From the NCBI GenBank assembly GCA_013180625.2, contig SNVD02001129.1:81000-144999 (forward strand): a stretch of 64,000 bases of DNA, written 5' to 3'. Positions 1-12,897 of this stretch are shown one piece after another. The notes under the pieces were generated by a model that ran no database searches, was not told where the DNA came from, and saw nothing but the letters and a program-made list of their open reading frames with translations. The position numbers and the translations under genes were made by a program. Origin of the DNA: Boswellia sacra (Eukaryota; Streptophyta; Magnoliopsida; Sapindales; Burseraceae). How positions within the stretch are numbered: the stretch's first letter is position 1; each line of letters starts with the position of its first letter.

Positions 1-2167
1 CACACACCAAAATATTGCCATTCACTTTCATAATTGAGGTTCTACGTAGGCTTCTCACTAATCACATATACATTCATAAATACAATAAACCTACATATCT
101 TATAAACACTTATGGATGTGCACAATCCACGCATTGGTATCATTCTTACACACATAGAAACCTATTGACTTCTTTATCAGTGTCAACCCTTCCATTACTC
201 TTCGGTATATTTCAAACATATCATTGCACAACTATGTCCATATATAACTGGTCTCATTCATTTTCCACTCATACATATTCATGGAACTCTAACACACATG
301 GTATTTCATAGACATTCATTTGTCATGCCATCCACATGAGGAATTAGTATCCTAGAACGTTTGACATACATTTCATTCTTCATATACACACATCGTTTCA
401 TTGGTAATATTATTCAAGCCATATCACAGCAAATTCACATAAATGATGGCACATTCACATTTCTATATCTCACATACATAGAAGTTACATCAACAAGTCA
501 ATCACATACACATCAAAGTGTGTGAAATCACACATTTCATAAATTACTATAAACCCCAATCAAATCATTTCCTATATCAAGGTCCATGTATTCATGGCCC
601 CACACACATTCCATCTACACAACTCACATATATTCACAATCACAATCATTAAACACATTTCATTAATAGTTAACATCTGTTGTGTCCTCAGAAGGGTCTA
701 GCTACTTACCTAATTAGTCTTGCCTCTTAATTTCGTTGTCCTGTATTTCTTGACAAGCAGTTGTTTAAAGTTCATCTCTTCTTCTTCTCTTTCCTTTCTG
801 GTAACCATTGTCATAGTCATGACACACTGATCAGTGTCCATTTAGAAGTTATTAAATCCCTTATAGATTAACAACAATTCAACCAACCAATAACATCATT
901 TATTAAACTCTATCACACACACATATTGGTTGGATTATTATAATAAGAGGTTATTCATTTCCAATCATCACCAAACTTCATGGAACTCAAATAGACATAT
1001 ATATTATAGTCCATGAATTTTATTTAGTTAAAATAAGGTCATATACCCCTTGAAACTCCTTAATTTCATTCACACAGCAAATCTATGTACAGACCTCTCA
1101 ACTGAACAGTGCAATTTTGAAGAATTTTATAAAATTATACAATAATCAAATGTGTACCATAATTTTCAGTCCAAAACTAGACACATATAAGAGTCATTAC
1201 CCAAAAATTCATGATTTTCTAAGGAGTTTAAGTTAGTCAAATGAAATTTCCTCCATATGCTCTATTCTGGAAATTGTCATTCACAATTCTTTAAGTCCAA
1301 ATTTGGAAATTCATAAAAATTCATACACAACTCCAAAAATCATGAAAATTTACAATCTAATAGAAAACATATCCAAGGATTTTCATATTAAAAATCAAGA
1401 AATTTTACAAATATTTTCCCCCTCAAATCGAGTTCATTCCCCATGGCCTGTTCTAAAATAGGGGAATTCACAATTTTGAACCAGAATTTCAAAAATTCAT
1501 TACAATTCAATCACTGCGAATTTTTGAGTGTTTCAAAGTTATATAAACTCCTTGATGTGTTTAGTTTTTCATATAAAAATTTCAAAACCAGAAAGTGAAC
1601 CTATAATTTATAGAATTTTTCAGACTAACCCCTGTTCAGCAAAGAGGCTCTGCAGGGATTTTACTCAATCATGTTTCCTACTTCCCAAACATCAGCCCTT
1701 CTCCTTCAATATGCCATAACACATATAATATCATGTTTTCTAACATGAACCATGATGGATATAACATAAATACATGATTAATCACAGTAGAATCTTACAT
1801 TTTCCTTATAAAATTTCATGGCTAGGCTCTAAAGGAAGAAGGAGATGATGAATTTACCTTAATTTCCTTCTAGCTTATTCAATTTTCCTTAAATTCCACA
1901 AGTGAAGAAAGCAAATTGAGAGAAAGAGAGAGGGCTGGAAACGTTTTTGTAGAGACAAGAAAGAAAATGAAATTTTCGAGAGTTCTCCCACATTTATATA
2001 GATAAGGATTTGGTAAAATTTCATATAAGCCCTCCATTTTTCAATCCTTTTAAGTCAGCCTATCATAATTTTTAATTTGCTTTATCACCCTTACAATTAT
2101 ACAAAAGTACAAATAATTAGATGCTTAAACACATAGTAATTGTGGTTACACATACTAGGGTGTTTCA
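1..2167 (-). repeat. Decayed Ty3-gypsy-type LTR fragment
   Basis: Read on the minus strand, this begins at 2167 with TGAAACACCCTAG, which resembles the TGTAACACC-type start of plant chromovirus LTRs. A pyrimidine-rich leader-like part follows (about 2120-1070), then a TG/GT-rich part (about 660-1). The leader part closely matches 50490-51525: both share the blocks reading ggctggaaacgtttttgt and agaaagaaaatgaaatttt (+ strand) in the same order. The element abuts X copy A at 2168, and the other end lies outside the window. ORFs here are short and unconvincing. The family call is by resemblance only. Confidence 0.55.
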
Positions 2168-5100
2168 GCTATCGGAGATGGTCATCGGCGGCCATTTCAT
2201 TTGTGCGTCCAGTGATGCTGCCTTACCATCACCATCACCGGAAGACAATCTATCAATCTACGACAGTTTTAACGGCAAAAGACATGTCGTTTTATGGTAG
2301 AATACGACAAAACTTTCCTATTAAACTTCCGTTGTCTTTTGCCTCAAAAAGTCACACTTTTTTTTATTTATTACAACCACACATTGGATGGACAAATCGT
2401 ACACCGATGATCATGCTGATGTTGGTGGTGTTGCTAAATGCACCTTTCAAACGTTCAACACGACCATCTCTGATAGTAGTTTGGTGATTGTTTTAATTTT
2501 TTAAAGAATAAAAATAAGAAATTAAAAAATATTTAATTATTATTTAAGTATAATTGTTTCAAAAGTAAAAGTAGGTCTCATAAAGAAGAGATCCTTTTAA
2601 GGTGCTTTATTAAATTTTTTTTAGTAAACTTTTTTTTTAAAGTAGGCTGAAAAATTATTTCAAAAACTTTAAATTGCTATTATTAAATAAAAAATAAAAT
2701 ATATTTTTTTTCATAATAATAACAACTCCAAACTACCCTAAATAGAGATAAATCTAACACATTCTAGCTAGTCTAGAGGGAGAGAAATCAATTGCCATGA
2801 CTACCATTATTCTTAGATCAGGGCAAGACGGCCGAATTTGATGATATGGAGGGCAAAATCGCCCGCATGAACGTAACGCTGATTTGACCAAAAAAAAAAA
2901 AAAAAGAGCAGACTTATTGGCTGCTGGGAAAAGATGAAGCAAACAAGCATACCTTTTGAAAAATCTCAATCGATTTTGTTTAAAGAAATACAGGGTCCAC
3001 ACAGCTAGACTGCATAAAAAGGCAACATAAAAGGACAGTTGTGCAGCTGACTACTGAATCGTTTCGGCAGCTTTAAAAAAGCTGCAATGCAGAAAAAGAT
3101 GTCAAAAAAGCTGTTACCGACACGGCAGACAAAGGTCTTAGTCCAGCCACGACCAAGGTCTTGCGCTAGCCACATCTGTAAGCTAGTGACATTGTTACGA
3201 TATCAATAACGAATTAACGATGACAGGAGAACCATGTTGACTTTAAGACTTGGTCAGAGTGAGATCGTAAAAATATCATCACAAAGAGAAATTAAATTCT
3301 TACTATCTCCAAAATTTATTTTACAAATAGTTTCATTCTTTTGTTAAGCATGGGTTCATATAAACCTTAAAAAAACTCGATGTACCCCTTTTTTGAGCGC
3401 AGCATTTATCAACCATTTTTTAAGACAAAACTAAAAAAAACACATCAATAATTTTAAAAATATAAAATCACAATAAAAATATGAAATTAATTAATCAATA
3501 TTCATTATATAAAAATATAATTTTAGCATAAAATATATTGTTATTAAAAACTGATGATTTTTTTTAGTCTTGCAATTTTTTATTAATTCTATTAGTTGTA
3601 TGGATAGTATTTAAAAGTACACAGAATTTTGATAAAAATTTAATTATTTTAATTTTAAATTGGTGAATGTATTTAGAAGCAGGGTGTGAAGAGTATTTTA
3701 TGGTCTTCATATAGCCCCATCCTTTTAATAAAATTATCGCAATCCAATCAACATTATCAAACAAATTCAAAAGTTCTATATGCAATACAATTATATGTAA
3801 TTTATACAAAAAAGTTGGGAAACCTTAATTTAAAAAAAAAAAAAAACAAAGATCGTCACTACATTCAAGGCAATCCTCATTAAAAAAAAAAAAAACCATT
3901 AATTGTTTATGGCATCTCTAGTCATTTAGGGTCCAATTGGTGCATCACATTAAACTAAATAAGTTTATTATGACAGTATACCATTAGATAAGATAGAATA
4001 AAATTAGATGATATATATTATTATATTGTGTTGGGTTTAATATCGCAATGTACCAAATTTTTAACAAAGATAAATTCAAATATTATTACTAAATTAATTC
4101 AAAACTTAACTAAATAATATAAATTATTTAATTAATGAAATAATCAAATGATTTATTAAATACTTTAATTAGTTAATTTTATTATATTAACTAAATTTTT
4201 AAATAATCTAAAACTACATATTTTAAAGTACTCAGGAACAACAAAGCAAAATCATGCTCATTCCTCTTGTACATGTTACCACATGGTGGGAGGCGGGTTT
4301 ACGTTTGGTGAAACAGTCTTAATATAACACGAAGTGAATGTAGTCCTATCCTTGAGCTACACTATATGGTATACCATGCACCAAGCACATCCATAACTTA
4401 TTATTTAACTCACTATTTAATTTGGTGTTTAATAATGATATTTATTTTAAATTCTATTTTAAATTTTATATCTTTCAAATGATATGTATTTATTTAATAA
4501 GTAGTAAACGGATGATTTATTGATATAACGAATGATTTATTGGTTTTAAAATCATACTATATTATTTAAAATAAATTATTTTAGAACAAACTTTAAAAAT
4601 TGTATCACTATTCACTATTCTTATAGAACAACACAAACGAGGAATGGATGATCTTCTCCTCCAAATAATTAGTGTGAGATAATTTCCTATTCAAAACCCT
4701 TGCTTTCTTAATAAGAACTTGTTGGTCATTCTTTAATGCATTTCATCAGGGACTATAATTACTAATTCTTTAAATAATTCTCATTTGTCTTAATTTAAAA
4801 ATAATAGTCTAATCCATCCATCTAATTCAAAAATTATATAATATTATACGTAAATGCTTTTGAAATGAATAAAAATTTACAAAAACCCTCCCAAGTCATG
4901 ATTACTTGTGAAATAAAAAATAAAAAAATCACCATAAAAAATACTTTGATAAAAGCTGTTGCATCAACAAACATCTCATTAAGCATCTAGGTAAATAAAT
5001 AAATAAATAACTTATGGCAAAGTGATAGTAAAGGTTGGGCGTTACTATTTAAGTTACCATTTGAATACGGCGATTGGTTTATTACTTTAGCCAAAGTTTG

Positions 5101-5550
5101 GGTTCCGTAGAATTTTGAGAAAATTAAAAATATCTCTATTCAAATATGGATTGTAAAAATGATCATGTTCTTGAGAATTTGTATGCTATAACTCTTTATT
5201 GATATCAAATACTTTTGAGCACTTTTAAATGCTATTCAATATTGCGTTTGTCGAACATTGAATAAAATCATAACTTACAATTTTTTAAGAATATAATTAT
5301 TTGTCAGAGAAACCCCTTACTTTGAGATGTTTTTCAATTTTCTCTAGAATTTTCTCAACTAGTAAACGTGAAAATATTTCGTCTTGTTTGATTTTGGTGC
5401 CTAATATCACCTAGTCATTAGCCTAAATTGAATAATTGAGAATTTCAATCAAGGAGAAAGATATTATACATGGGGATGATATAAAAAACTATTGTACCAT
5501 TGAGGTGTATTCTAATAGCAGGTGAAATCAGAATTTTTCTCTATCCGTTA
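2168..5550. repeat. Segmental duplication block X, copy A
   Basis: First of three copies of a ~3.4-kb AT-rich block; the others are 8106-17583 (split by a copia element) and 19185-22676. Shared landmarks in the same order are the 'catcggcggccatttcat' region near 2180, the segment at 2750-2890, the 'tttgagcgcagc' block near 3394, 'gtcatttagggtccaattgg' near 3921, and 'tacatggggatgatataaaa' near 5468. Copies A and C match through 'tatccgtta' (5550 and 22676) and then diverge abruptly. No long ORF is shared by the copies. A short conserved reading frame at about 2801-2887 is reported under findings. Confidence 0.85.
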
Positions 5551-6159
5551 CAAAAAGCAAAGCGTTACCAAGTTGAAACGGAGGAAATTAAAAACGAAAG
5601 AAAAAAAATTGAGCAGAAATTGAGTTAGTTGATAAAAATTGGATGGAAATAGGAAGAAGCAAAAATCAGCAGACCAGAAAGTAGACTAGTTGCTTGGGAT
5701 CGAGGTGGAGGCCGTTTGGGATCTAAAGTGGCTAGCTAGTATCTTTGGAAAAGGAAAGCATATATTATTCATTTTACAATGAGAACAGAAAACAGTAAAT
5801 TATTTTTTTATACAACTTTTCCAAGTTAAGGGGCAGAAATATCTTTCATGCTTCTCGTTCTCCAACATGCAACGTGTAATAGAAGACCGGTACTTGCGGG
5901 TTGCAGGTTTGAGCGGAGGACTGGCAGAAAGTTAGTGAAAACATTTTTTAATTTTCTCCTCCTCAAACAAAGGAGACTCCTCCTTTGGTTTCTTTAGGTC
6001 TAAAAGCAGAGTCATTAGCGGTAGTGACGTAGAGAAGTGAGTTATTACATGGGAAACTTCCGTCTTGTTACACCGTACAACTCACATGCGCATTGTGTTT
6101 CATGTTTCGCGTTGGCAGACAAGCAGTGATAACATTGAATTTTGTAGTAAGTGAAAAAT
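5551..6159. repeat. Duplicated block Y, copy 1
   Basis: This block begins caaaaagcaaagcgtta and is paralogous to 54365-54406 plus 55330-55740. Shared landmarks include 'gtttgggatc', 'ggaaaggaaagca' and 'gataacattga'. It is the empty-site version of the paralogue that was split by a 914-bp MITE at 54407-55320. I see no convincing gene in it. Confidence 0.7.
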
Positions 6160-7500
6160 GGTAGGGATGTAATTATTGCATTTAGTGGATACTTGGAAGG
6201 ACCCAAACATTTATTTTCTGTCCCACACCTCATCTTTATTACTCAGCAACTTGTTTGACAGCGTAATAAATTCGATTAATCTGTCCACGACGATCACAAT
6301 CGATATGATGATGTTGTTAGATAGACGTCTATCACATCAGCATCTTTTTTTTTTTCAGAAATTTGATTTAAAATATGTATATAATAAATTTATATTTTAT
6401 AATATATTATTTAAATAAATACAAATTTAAAATTTAAATATACAAATTTTATAATTTTGTAATTTTTGACAAAAATAACTAAAAATTATATTTTATAATT
6501 ATTTTTAATTATTTGTAAAATAATTTACTCACTTATTTGGATAATATTAATTTTAAACACATAAAAAATATACAATATTAATTTAATAAATTAATATATT
6601 AGTCCTAAAAAATGTTTTATCCCAAAATTGCGAGGAAAATTGGTAGGGATGTAATTATTGCATTTAATTGGTACTTTAAGGACCCAAGCATTTATTTTCG
6701 GCCTCACCCTCTTATCACACCAGCACCTCTCTCATTTTTTCAGAAAATTAATTTAAAATATGTGTATAATAAATTTATATTTTATAATATATTATTTCAA
6801 TAAATTCAAACGTAAAATTTAAATATACAAATTTTGTAATTTTTAAATTTTTGACAAAAATAAATAAAAATTATATTTTATAATTACTTGTAAAATAATT
6901 TACTCATCTATTTGAATAAGTTTAATTTTAAACACATAAAAATATACAAGATTAATTTAATAAATTAATATATTAGTCCTAAAAAAAGTTCTCTTCCAAA
7001 ATTGCGGGGAAAATTGGTGGGGATGTAATTATTGCATTTAATTTATACTTGGAAGGACCCAAGCATTTATTTTGTGCCTCATCCAGTCATCCTTCAACTT
7101 TATTACTCAACCACTAGTTTGACACCGTTAACAAATTTCGATTAATCTATCCACGATGATCACAGTCGATGTGGTGATGTCGTTAGATGGATGCCTATCA
7201 CACCAGCACCTCTCTTTTTTTAATTTAATTTAAAATATGTGTATAATAAATTTATATTTTATAATATATTATTTAAACAAATACAAACTTAAAATTTAAA
7301 TATACAAATTTTGTAATTTTGTAATTCTTGACAAAAATAACTAAAAATTAGATTTTATAATTATTTTGTTAATTATTTGTAAAATAATTTACTCACTTAT
7401 TTGGATAAAGTTACTTTTAAACACATAAAAATATATAAGGTTAATTTAGTAAATTAATATATTAGTCTTAAAAAAACGTTTTCTCCCAAAATTGCGAGGA
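6160..7500. repeat. Three tandem copies of a ~480-bp AT-rich unit
   Basis: Units start at 6160, 6642 and 7017, each with GGTRGGGATGTAATTATTGC, and end near 'cccaaaattgcgaggaaa'. They are about 482, 375 and 484 bp long; the middle unit has lost about 110 bp after 'cctcaccctc'. Each unit carries the block around 'tatcacaccagcacctctc' followed by a long AT-rich tail. The small ORFs at 6176-6418 and 6612-6803 are by-products of the repeat, since their C-terminal halves are the same repeated AT-rich text. Confidence 0.85.
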
Positions 7501-8105
7501 AACCCAGTTATCAAACTTTTAGAAACTTAGTAATCCTCTTTTCTAAGACTTTTAATCAAACCAAGCAAAGGACTCGAGTTTCCTTAGAAAATTCATTTCA
7601 TTTTTTAGAAAATTCATTTCATTTCTCCTTTGAATTAATGTAACTAAACACACCCTTTTATCTATTCAGTTTCTTTGTCTCACCGTCAAAAAATTCTTGT
7701 GTAGACTTGACAAACCAGACACCACATTGTGATATGACTCATTAATCGAAGCCATCTCACCATAATTTTTTTTTGTATATAATGAGGGCTAATTTGGGAT
7801 TGTTGTTACTATAGAAATAAGCAGTTTTTGCTTTATTGTAAAAAAAAACACCTTAAAAAAAGTCGAATGGGTGTTTGATGAACTAAATTTTAAAAATTGA
7901 TTTATTTTTCAAAAGAAGGATATAGGAGTTTATGATTATGTTACTGTAATTTTTATTATGTATAAAATAGACATATAAAGTATTCATTTATAATATTTAA
8001 CTATTCTAAACAAATTTTATATGAAATATGATTTATGTAAACAAAAATATAATGTATAATTAATTTTTAATTTAGGCAAAACATATGGATGTATAACTTA
8101 TATGA
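7501..8105. other. AT-rich spacer, nothing recognised
   Basis: No ORF, RNA gene or element end was recognised. There is a short direct duplication of 'tttagaaaattcatttcatt' near 7585-7620. Confidence 0.5.
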
Positions 8106-9457
8106 TTAAATCTAATTTAATTGAATATCAAAATCAAATTAATTTATATTTTTATTTATTTCTAAAATACACATATTTCTTTATAAAATAATTTAAAATA
8201 TATAATATATTTTAATGTATATTATAATTAATAAAATTATATAAAAATATTATATTTATTTTATGAAATTTGAAAAAATTACAAAAATAAAAAATTAAAT
8301 AGGGTTGAAGGGTCATCAAACAGCCACTAGGTAGGGCCGTCAGCGACCATTTCCTGGGTGTGTCCAGTAACACCGCCTACACCATCATGATCACGAGAGA
8401 GTAGTCCATCCATCCACAGTAGTTGTAACGGCAAAAAATGTATTGTTTTGTGGCTAAATACTATGAAACTTCTCTATTGAACTTCTATCATCTTCTATCT
8501 CAAAACGCCATACATTTTTTTGTTATAACCATCGTGGATGGACAAATCGCACATCGGTGATCATGCTAATGTCGGTGGTATTGCCAAATATGCCTTTCAA
8601 ATATTCGTTAGTGACCATATTTAGCAGTGGTTAGGTGAGTGTTTTAATTCTTTAAAAATGAATAATTAAAAATAAATAATTATTATTTAAGTATAATTTT
8701 TTTAAAATAAGAATTTTGTAAATTTATTATTTTGGCAAAGATATTATGGATATTTTTTATATCAAAAGTTGAAGTAAATCTCCTAAAGCAGAGAGCCTTT
8801 TAAGGTCCTTCGTAAATCTTTCTTTTTTTTTTTGGGCAATAGCTTCTTTTTTAATTAGGTTGAAAAACAATTCCAAATATCTTAAGTTATTGGTGCTATA
8901 GAAAAGAATGTATTTTTTTTTTATAACAATAACAACCCAGAACTATACCTAAGCCTAGCCCATTCGAGCTAGTCTAGAGGAAAAGGATTCAATTGCAAAG
9001 AAAAATTCATTGATACAATAAACTGATAGGACATGTTAACTCATGACTACCACTATTCTTAGATTAGAGCAAGACGGCGAAATTCGATGATGTGGAGGAT
9101 AAAATTGTCCGCATAAATATAACGCCGATGAAAAAAATGAAAGAGAATAATTGCCTGCTGTGAAGGGTAATCCACAGAGAAAACAAACAAGTATATCTAA
9201 TGGAAAATCATAATCGCTTTTGTGGAAAGAAAGAGACGGGTCCAGCTAACTAGACTGCATGGAAAAGGAACGGAGGTTAGACGTTGAGGACAGTTGTGAA
9301 GTTGACAAATGCATCCTTCCAGCAGCTTTAAAAACGCTGTAAATTGGAGAAAAAGAAACGTAAAGAAAGCACTTAATGACAGAGCAGACCAAAGGTCTTA
9401 CCCGGCCACATTCGCAAGTAACATCTTTGTTCTGCTGTATATTAGTGATATTATTAT
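8106..9457. repeat. Block X copy B, left part
   Basis: Matches copy C (from about 19185) and, from about 8325, copy A. It is interrupted at 9457 by the minus-strand copia element and resumes at 15880. The last five bases (ATTAT, 9453-9457) are repeated at 15880-15884 as a target-site duplication. Aligned with copy C (gacattattacgatatc), removing the element restores a continuous X sequence. This is the most diverged of the three copies. Confidence 0.8.
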
Positions 9458-10262
9458 TTACAGCTTTAGAGCTGCAATTTACTATATTTTTGTTTATACA
9501 ATCTTTAGGATCTTTTATAGTGCTGACATTTTCATGCATAGACATAATCTTTGACAAACAAAATCTTCGCAAAAATCATAAACCTTAGTGATACTGCCTA
9601 CTCTCTATCGCAGATGACTTAATAGAACACTATTAAGTTAGACATAACACCCGACATCTGATGTAAAATTATATAAACACTCAACTCACAAGTTATTCCA
9701 AGTGTCTACTAAATCATACAGACTGAAACAACAACACATGTACGATTTCTATTACTCATACATGAATTAAAAGATTCAAAGAATCAAATCAAAGAAGACA
9801 TTCCTTTTGCATTGAAGCTTTCTTGATTGTTGGAATGTCAAGACATAGACTTTCTCACAAAAACACACCTAATTCAGCTAACCCGCAAATCTCTTAATCT
9901 TCGTGTGTTCAGCAACCTGAATTGCCCTGTAAATATATAGTGAGAGGTCTGACCGAATCCCCTAGGAAATCCTGTAAAAATTCTAATTAAAATCATATTA
10001 TGATTAGGAGAAATAAAATAGGAAGTGTTATAAACAAATTTCAAAAGGAATTAGGGCAAATAAATATTATCTTATTCTAATTAGGATACAAAATATTATA
10101 TCATAATCTAAAGAGATATTTATTCCAAATCAAATACTTACTAAAATATAATTGTAGAAACATTAAAATAGGAATAAAAATAAAATTCTTGTTTTATTAA
10201 AAGTTGATCAAAACTCATTATGTGCATGACATATATATATGTAGTAGACTTTGACACCAACA
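9458..10262 (-). repeat. 3' LTR of the copia element, lacking its last ~108 bp
   Basis: On the minus strand it starts TGTTGGTGTCAAAG at 10262 and runs to 9458, where it stops at ...CTAAAGCTGTAA instead of the expected end. The 108 bp found at 14970-15077 in the other LTR are absent. The apparent TSD ATTAT nevertheless lies immediately outside, at 9453-9457. Confidence 0.85.
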
Positions 10263-10276
10263 ATCTCCCCCTTTTT
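10263..10276 (-). other. Polypurine tract of the copia element
   Basis: The minus strand reads AAAAAGGGGGAGAT, immediately upstream of the 3' LTR start TGTTGG. Similar purine runs occur on the same strand near 10784-10799 and 11369-11382 in the 3' region. Confidence 0.85.
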
Positions 10277-11954
10277 GACAACTTGTGATGAAAACACTAA
10301 ACTGTTTCTGATCAATAAAAAGAAAATCACACATGATAAGTTAATCAATAAGCTATCATAAAAATACAAACAGAAAAATATCATGCGTAAAGAATTAATC
10401 AGTGAGCTGTTACAAAACTCATGATAGAACACTGTCAGAATAAGTATATCCTGCAATCAAAATGACTTTGTCAAGCTGATCAAGCAACACACGTTAATCA
10501 ATTCATGATAAGAGCAATTATATCAATAAATACAATCAGATCATGATCAGAGCAAAAACATCCAAGTAAAACATTCATCAACGCAAGATATCTTGAATGC
10601 ATATATACAACAGACATAAGAAGTTCTTCTTACTCCCATTTACTACTTACTTACATCCCTTGAGAAATAAGCAACAAAACTATAAACAAAACACAAGTAA
10701 GTAACCATGGTAATATCAGACAAAACAAAAAGATCAAAAAATCAAAAATGTAACAAAAAGATCAGAAAATCAGAAAACTCCTTGATCTCCCCCTTGATTT
10801 CAGCACAAGTGCCAAAAGCACTTAACGAAGTCTTGGAGACTTTCGAACGGGAGGAGAAGATGAACTGCCAGTGCTCTTCCTAAGTTTTCCCTATTGTGGT
10901 TGGAGTTGGCTACACAGAAGCTGCAGGAGCAGTGTGTTCTTCAGCTATATCAGAAGAAGTGGTAGTGACTTCAGCTATAATTCTTCGAATCTCCTCGTCA
11001 CGTCTCTCTACATTGGTTTCGGCCTTTCCATCTGCAACTTCTTTTGTGAAGTGTACTTCTCAAACTTCTGTTTGATGTCGGCTGTGAGAAACTTATTGAT
11101 CTGCAGAAAAAATTTCCAGAACAGGAAGAGAGAAGCAAGATGCGGGACAAGGAAGAAACTGTTGTGGGAGTATGGAATGAACAGGAAAAGCCCAAAACCG
11201 ATTCGTAATATACTAGGCCAAATTTAAAAACAATTTTGTTTTCAACAAAAATTAATGTCAAATCTATTTCCAAAACCGTTTCATAACCACATTTATGGAC
11301 AAAAATTCAAATTTGATTCTAATTTAAATAAGGAATTCTAATAGAATTAGGATTCCCACCGTTGAAACTTCTCCCCCTCAATTCAATAATGCTGACATGG
11401 CATTTTTTGACACATTGACACACAAGAAAATCAAATTTTGGATAAGTACAAAAAGCACCGTATGTTATGAAAAATGTAACAGAACACAGTTAAAAATAAC
11501 ATAACAACAATATCTGAACATCATATGAATTATTCTAAGAACGCATATTCAAAAGCCGTTTTATTTTCTTTTAATTATTTCATCACTTTATTCAATTGAG
11601 TGATCAACTTGAGCATGCTTCTTACACACACAAAAGTTAGTCTTAATGTGAATTTGCTAAATAATACAGTAGTTTTCACACATGTATAGAGGTAGCCCTT
11701 TTCCATTTGAGTGGGTGACTTCACCATATTTCCTAGATACAATGAAGTTACTCTCAATGGATGGCTTTAACACATCATACACTGGTAGCCCTCTCTGTAT
11801 TTTTTATTTTTAAACCAATATTTAATGATTCACACAATTTTTTATATCACAGCTCACACATGCTTAATTAGAAGAAAACTTATGATATTGCAGATACAAT
11901 TAACATAACAGTAAGCAATGTTCATTCATGTAACTGATAGATGCCTAAGGTCTT
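10277..11954 (-). other. Long 3' region of the copia element with a decayed extra ORF
   Basis: About 1.7 kb lies between the RNase H end and the polypurine tract, longer than in a minimal copia element. On the minus strand a decayed frame (about 11105-10823) reads DIKQKFEKYTSQKK and, after stops, ends GSSSSPPVRKSPRLR-stop. This suggests a former extra ORF downstream of pol with a helical part and a basic Ser/Pro-rich tail. Two further polypurine-like runs lie at 10784-10799 and 11369-11382. The ORFs at 10871-11227 (+) and 10998-11273 (-) are not convincing as genes. Confidence 0.5.
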
Positions 11955-12897
11955 TCTTAGATTATCAAATCTTGTTGTATCCAATGCCTTAGTGAACAAG
12001 TCAGTCAATTGTCTATCAGAAGAGATGTGTTAAATGTGTATCGCCTTAGATTCTACTAGTTTCCTTATAAAATTGTATCTAATATCAATGTGTTTTGTTC
12101 TAGAATGCTGAACAGGGTTTTTGAAAATAGTTATGGCACTAGTATTATCACAAAACACAGTTATAGACTTTTGTTCAATACCATAATCACTCAATATTTG
12201 CTTCATCTACAATAGCTGTGTGCAAAAACTCCCTGCTGCTATGTATTCGGCTTCAGCTGTAGATAAAGAAATTGAATTCTGCTTCTTGCTATGCCATGAA
12301 ACCAAGTTAGTACCAAGATAAAAACAATCTCTTGAAGTACTTTTTCTGTCATCTAGCTAACTGAACCGGATATTTTCATTCGAAGTATAGTTATAAGAGA
12401 GCTATATAGCTGAGGTGAGCGAACAAGCAAGCCTCCTCTCATCCCACAGGAGGAAAGCCATATATATGCCTAGGAAAGAAAAAAAAAGAAGAATAGGGAC
12501 CTTTCCTCTGATATGGGAGATGGGTGTTAGAATAGAAGCATCAACCCCAACAAGCCGAGATGTTGATTGCTAGGAAGGCTATTATGTTAGGGAGAAAGAA
12601 ATATCATAGTTATCATCCCATCCGTTGTGAACCTGACACGGCCTTAGTTAGACCTATTGCCTGGGCCGTCAAAGTTTAAAGTAAATAAAAGATAAGCTAA
12701 TTTCCTGCCCAATCTGCATCACTGAACCCTGCAAGACAATCATTTGTATCTTTAGAAAACCATATTTCATAATCACATATTCCATGAACATACCTGATGA
12801 TTCTCTTTGCTGCTGCAAGATGTGATTCTTTGTGATTTGCTTGAAATCTAGCACAAAGTCCTACACTAAAGCACAAATCTGGTCTGCTTGTCATCAC
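11955..12897 (-). pseudogene. copia RNase H domain remnant, split by a 335-bp insertion
   Basis: Minus-strand segment 12897-12700 reads RPDLCFSVGLCARFQ and later GFSDADWAGN, the reverse transcriptase/RNase H connection and start of RNase H. After the foreign insert, 12354-11955 continues with DDRKSTS, LGTNLVSWHSKKQN and SLSTAEAEYIAAG, the RNase H signature of plant copia elements. It ends near RTKHIDIRYNFIR. The reading frame is broken. Family assignment is secure from these motifs. Confidence 0.85.
12360..12694. other. Foreign 335-bp insert inside the RNase H remnant, possibly organellar DNA
   Basis: This segment interrupts the RNase H coding text between WAGN and DDRKSTS. It is flanked by the short direct repeat AGCTA (12355-12359 and 12695-12699). 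Its composition is less AT-rich than the surroundings and it has no retrotransposon coding sense. Stretches such as 'catcccacaggaggaaagcc' and 'gacctattgcctgggccgtc' look to me like plant mitochondrial intergenic DNA, but this is an impression, not an identification. It could equally be filler DNA from double-strand-break repair. Confidence 0.45.

Noticed and set aside
15..311. 98-residue ORF at the left edge
   Set aside because: CA-rich low-complexity sequence of a decayed LTR; composition resembles the TG-rich LTR part at 52000-52500 read on the other strand.
2754..3002. Minus-strand ORF with a C-terminal part also found at 20030-20227
   Set aside because: Conserved only because it lies in duplicated block X; copy B does not keep it open, and the opposite-strand frame is the better conserved one.
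10871..11227. 118-residue plus-strand ORF in the copia element
   Set aside because: Antisense to the element; the minus strand carries the more protein-like decayed frame.
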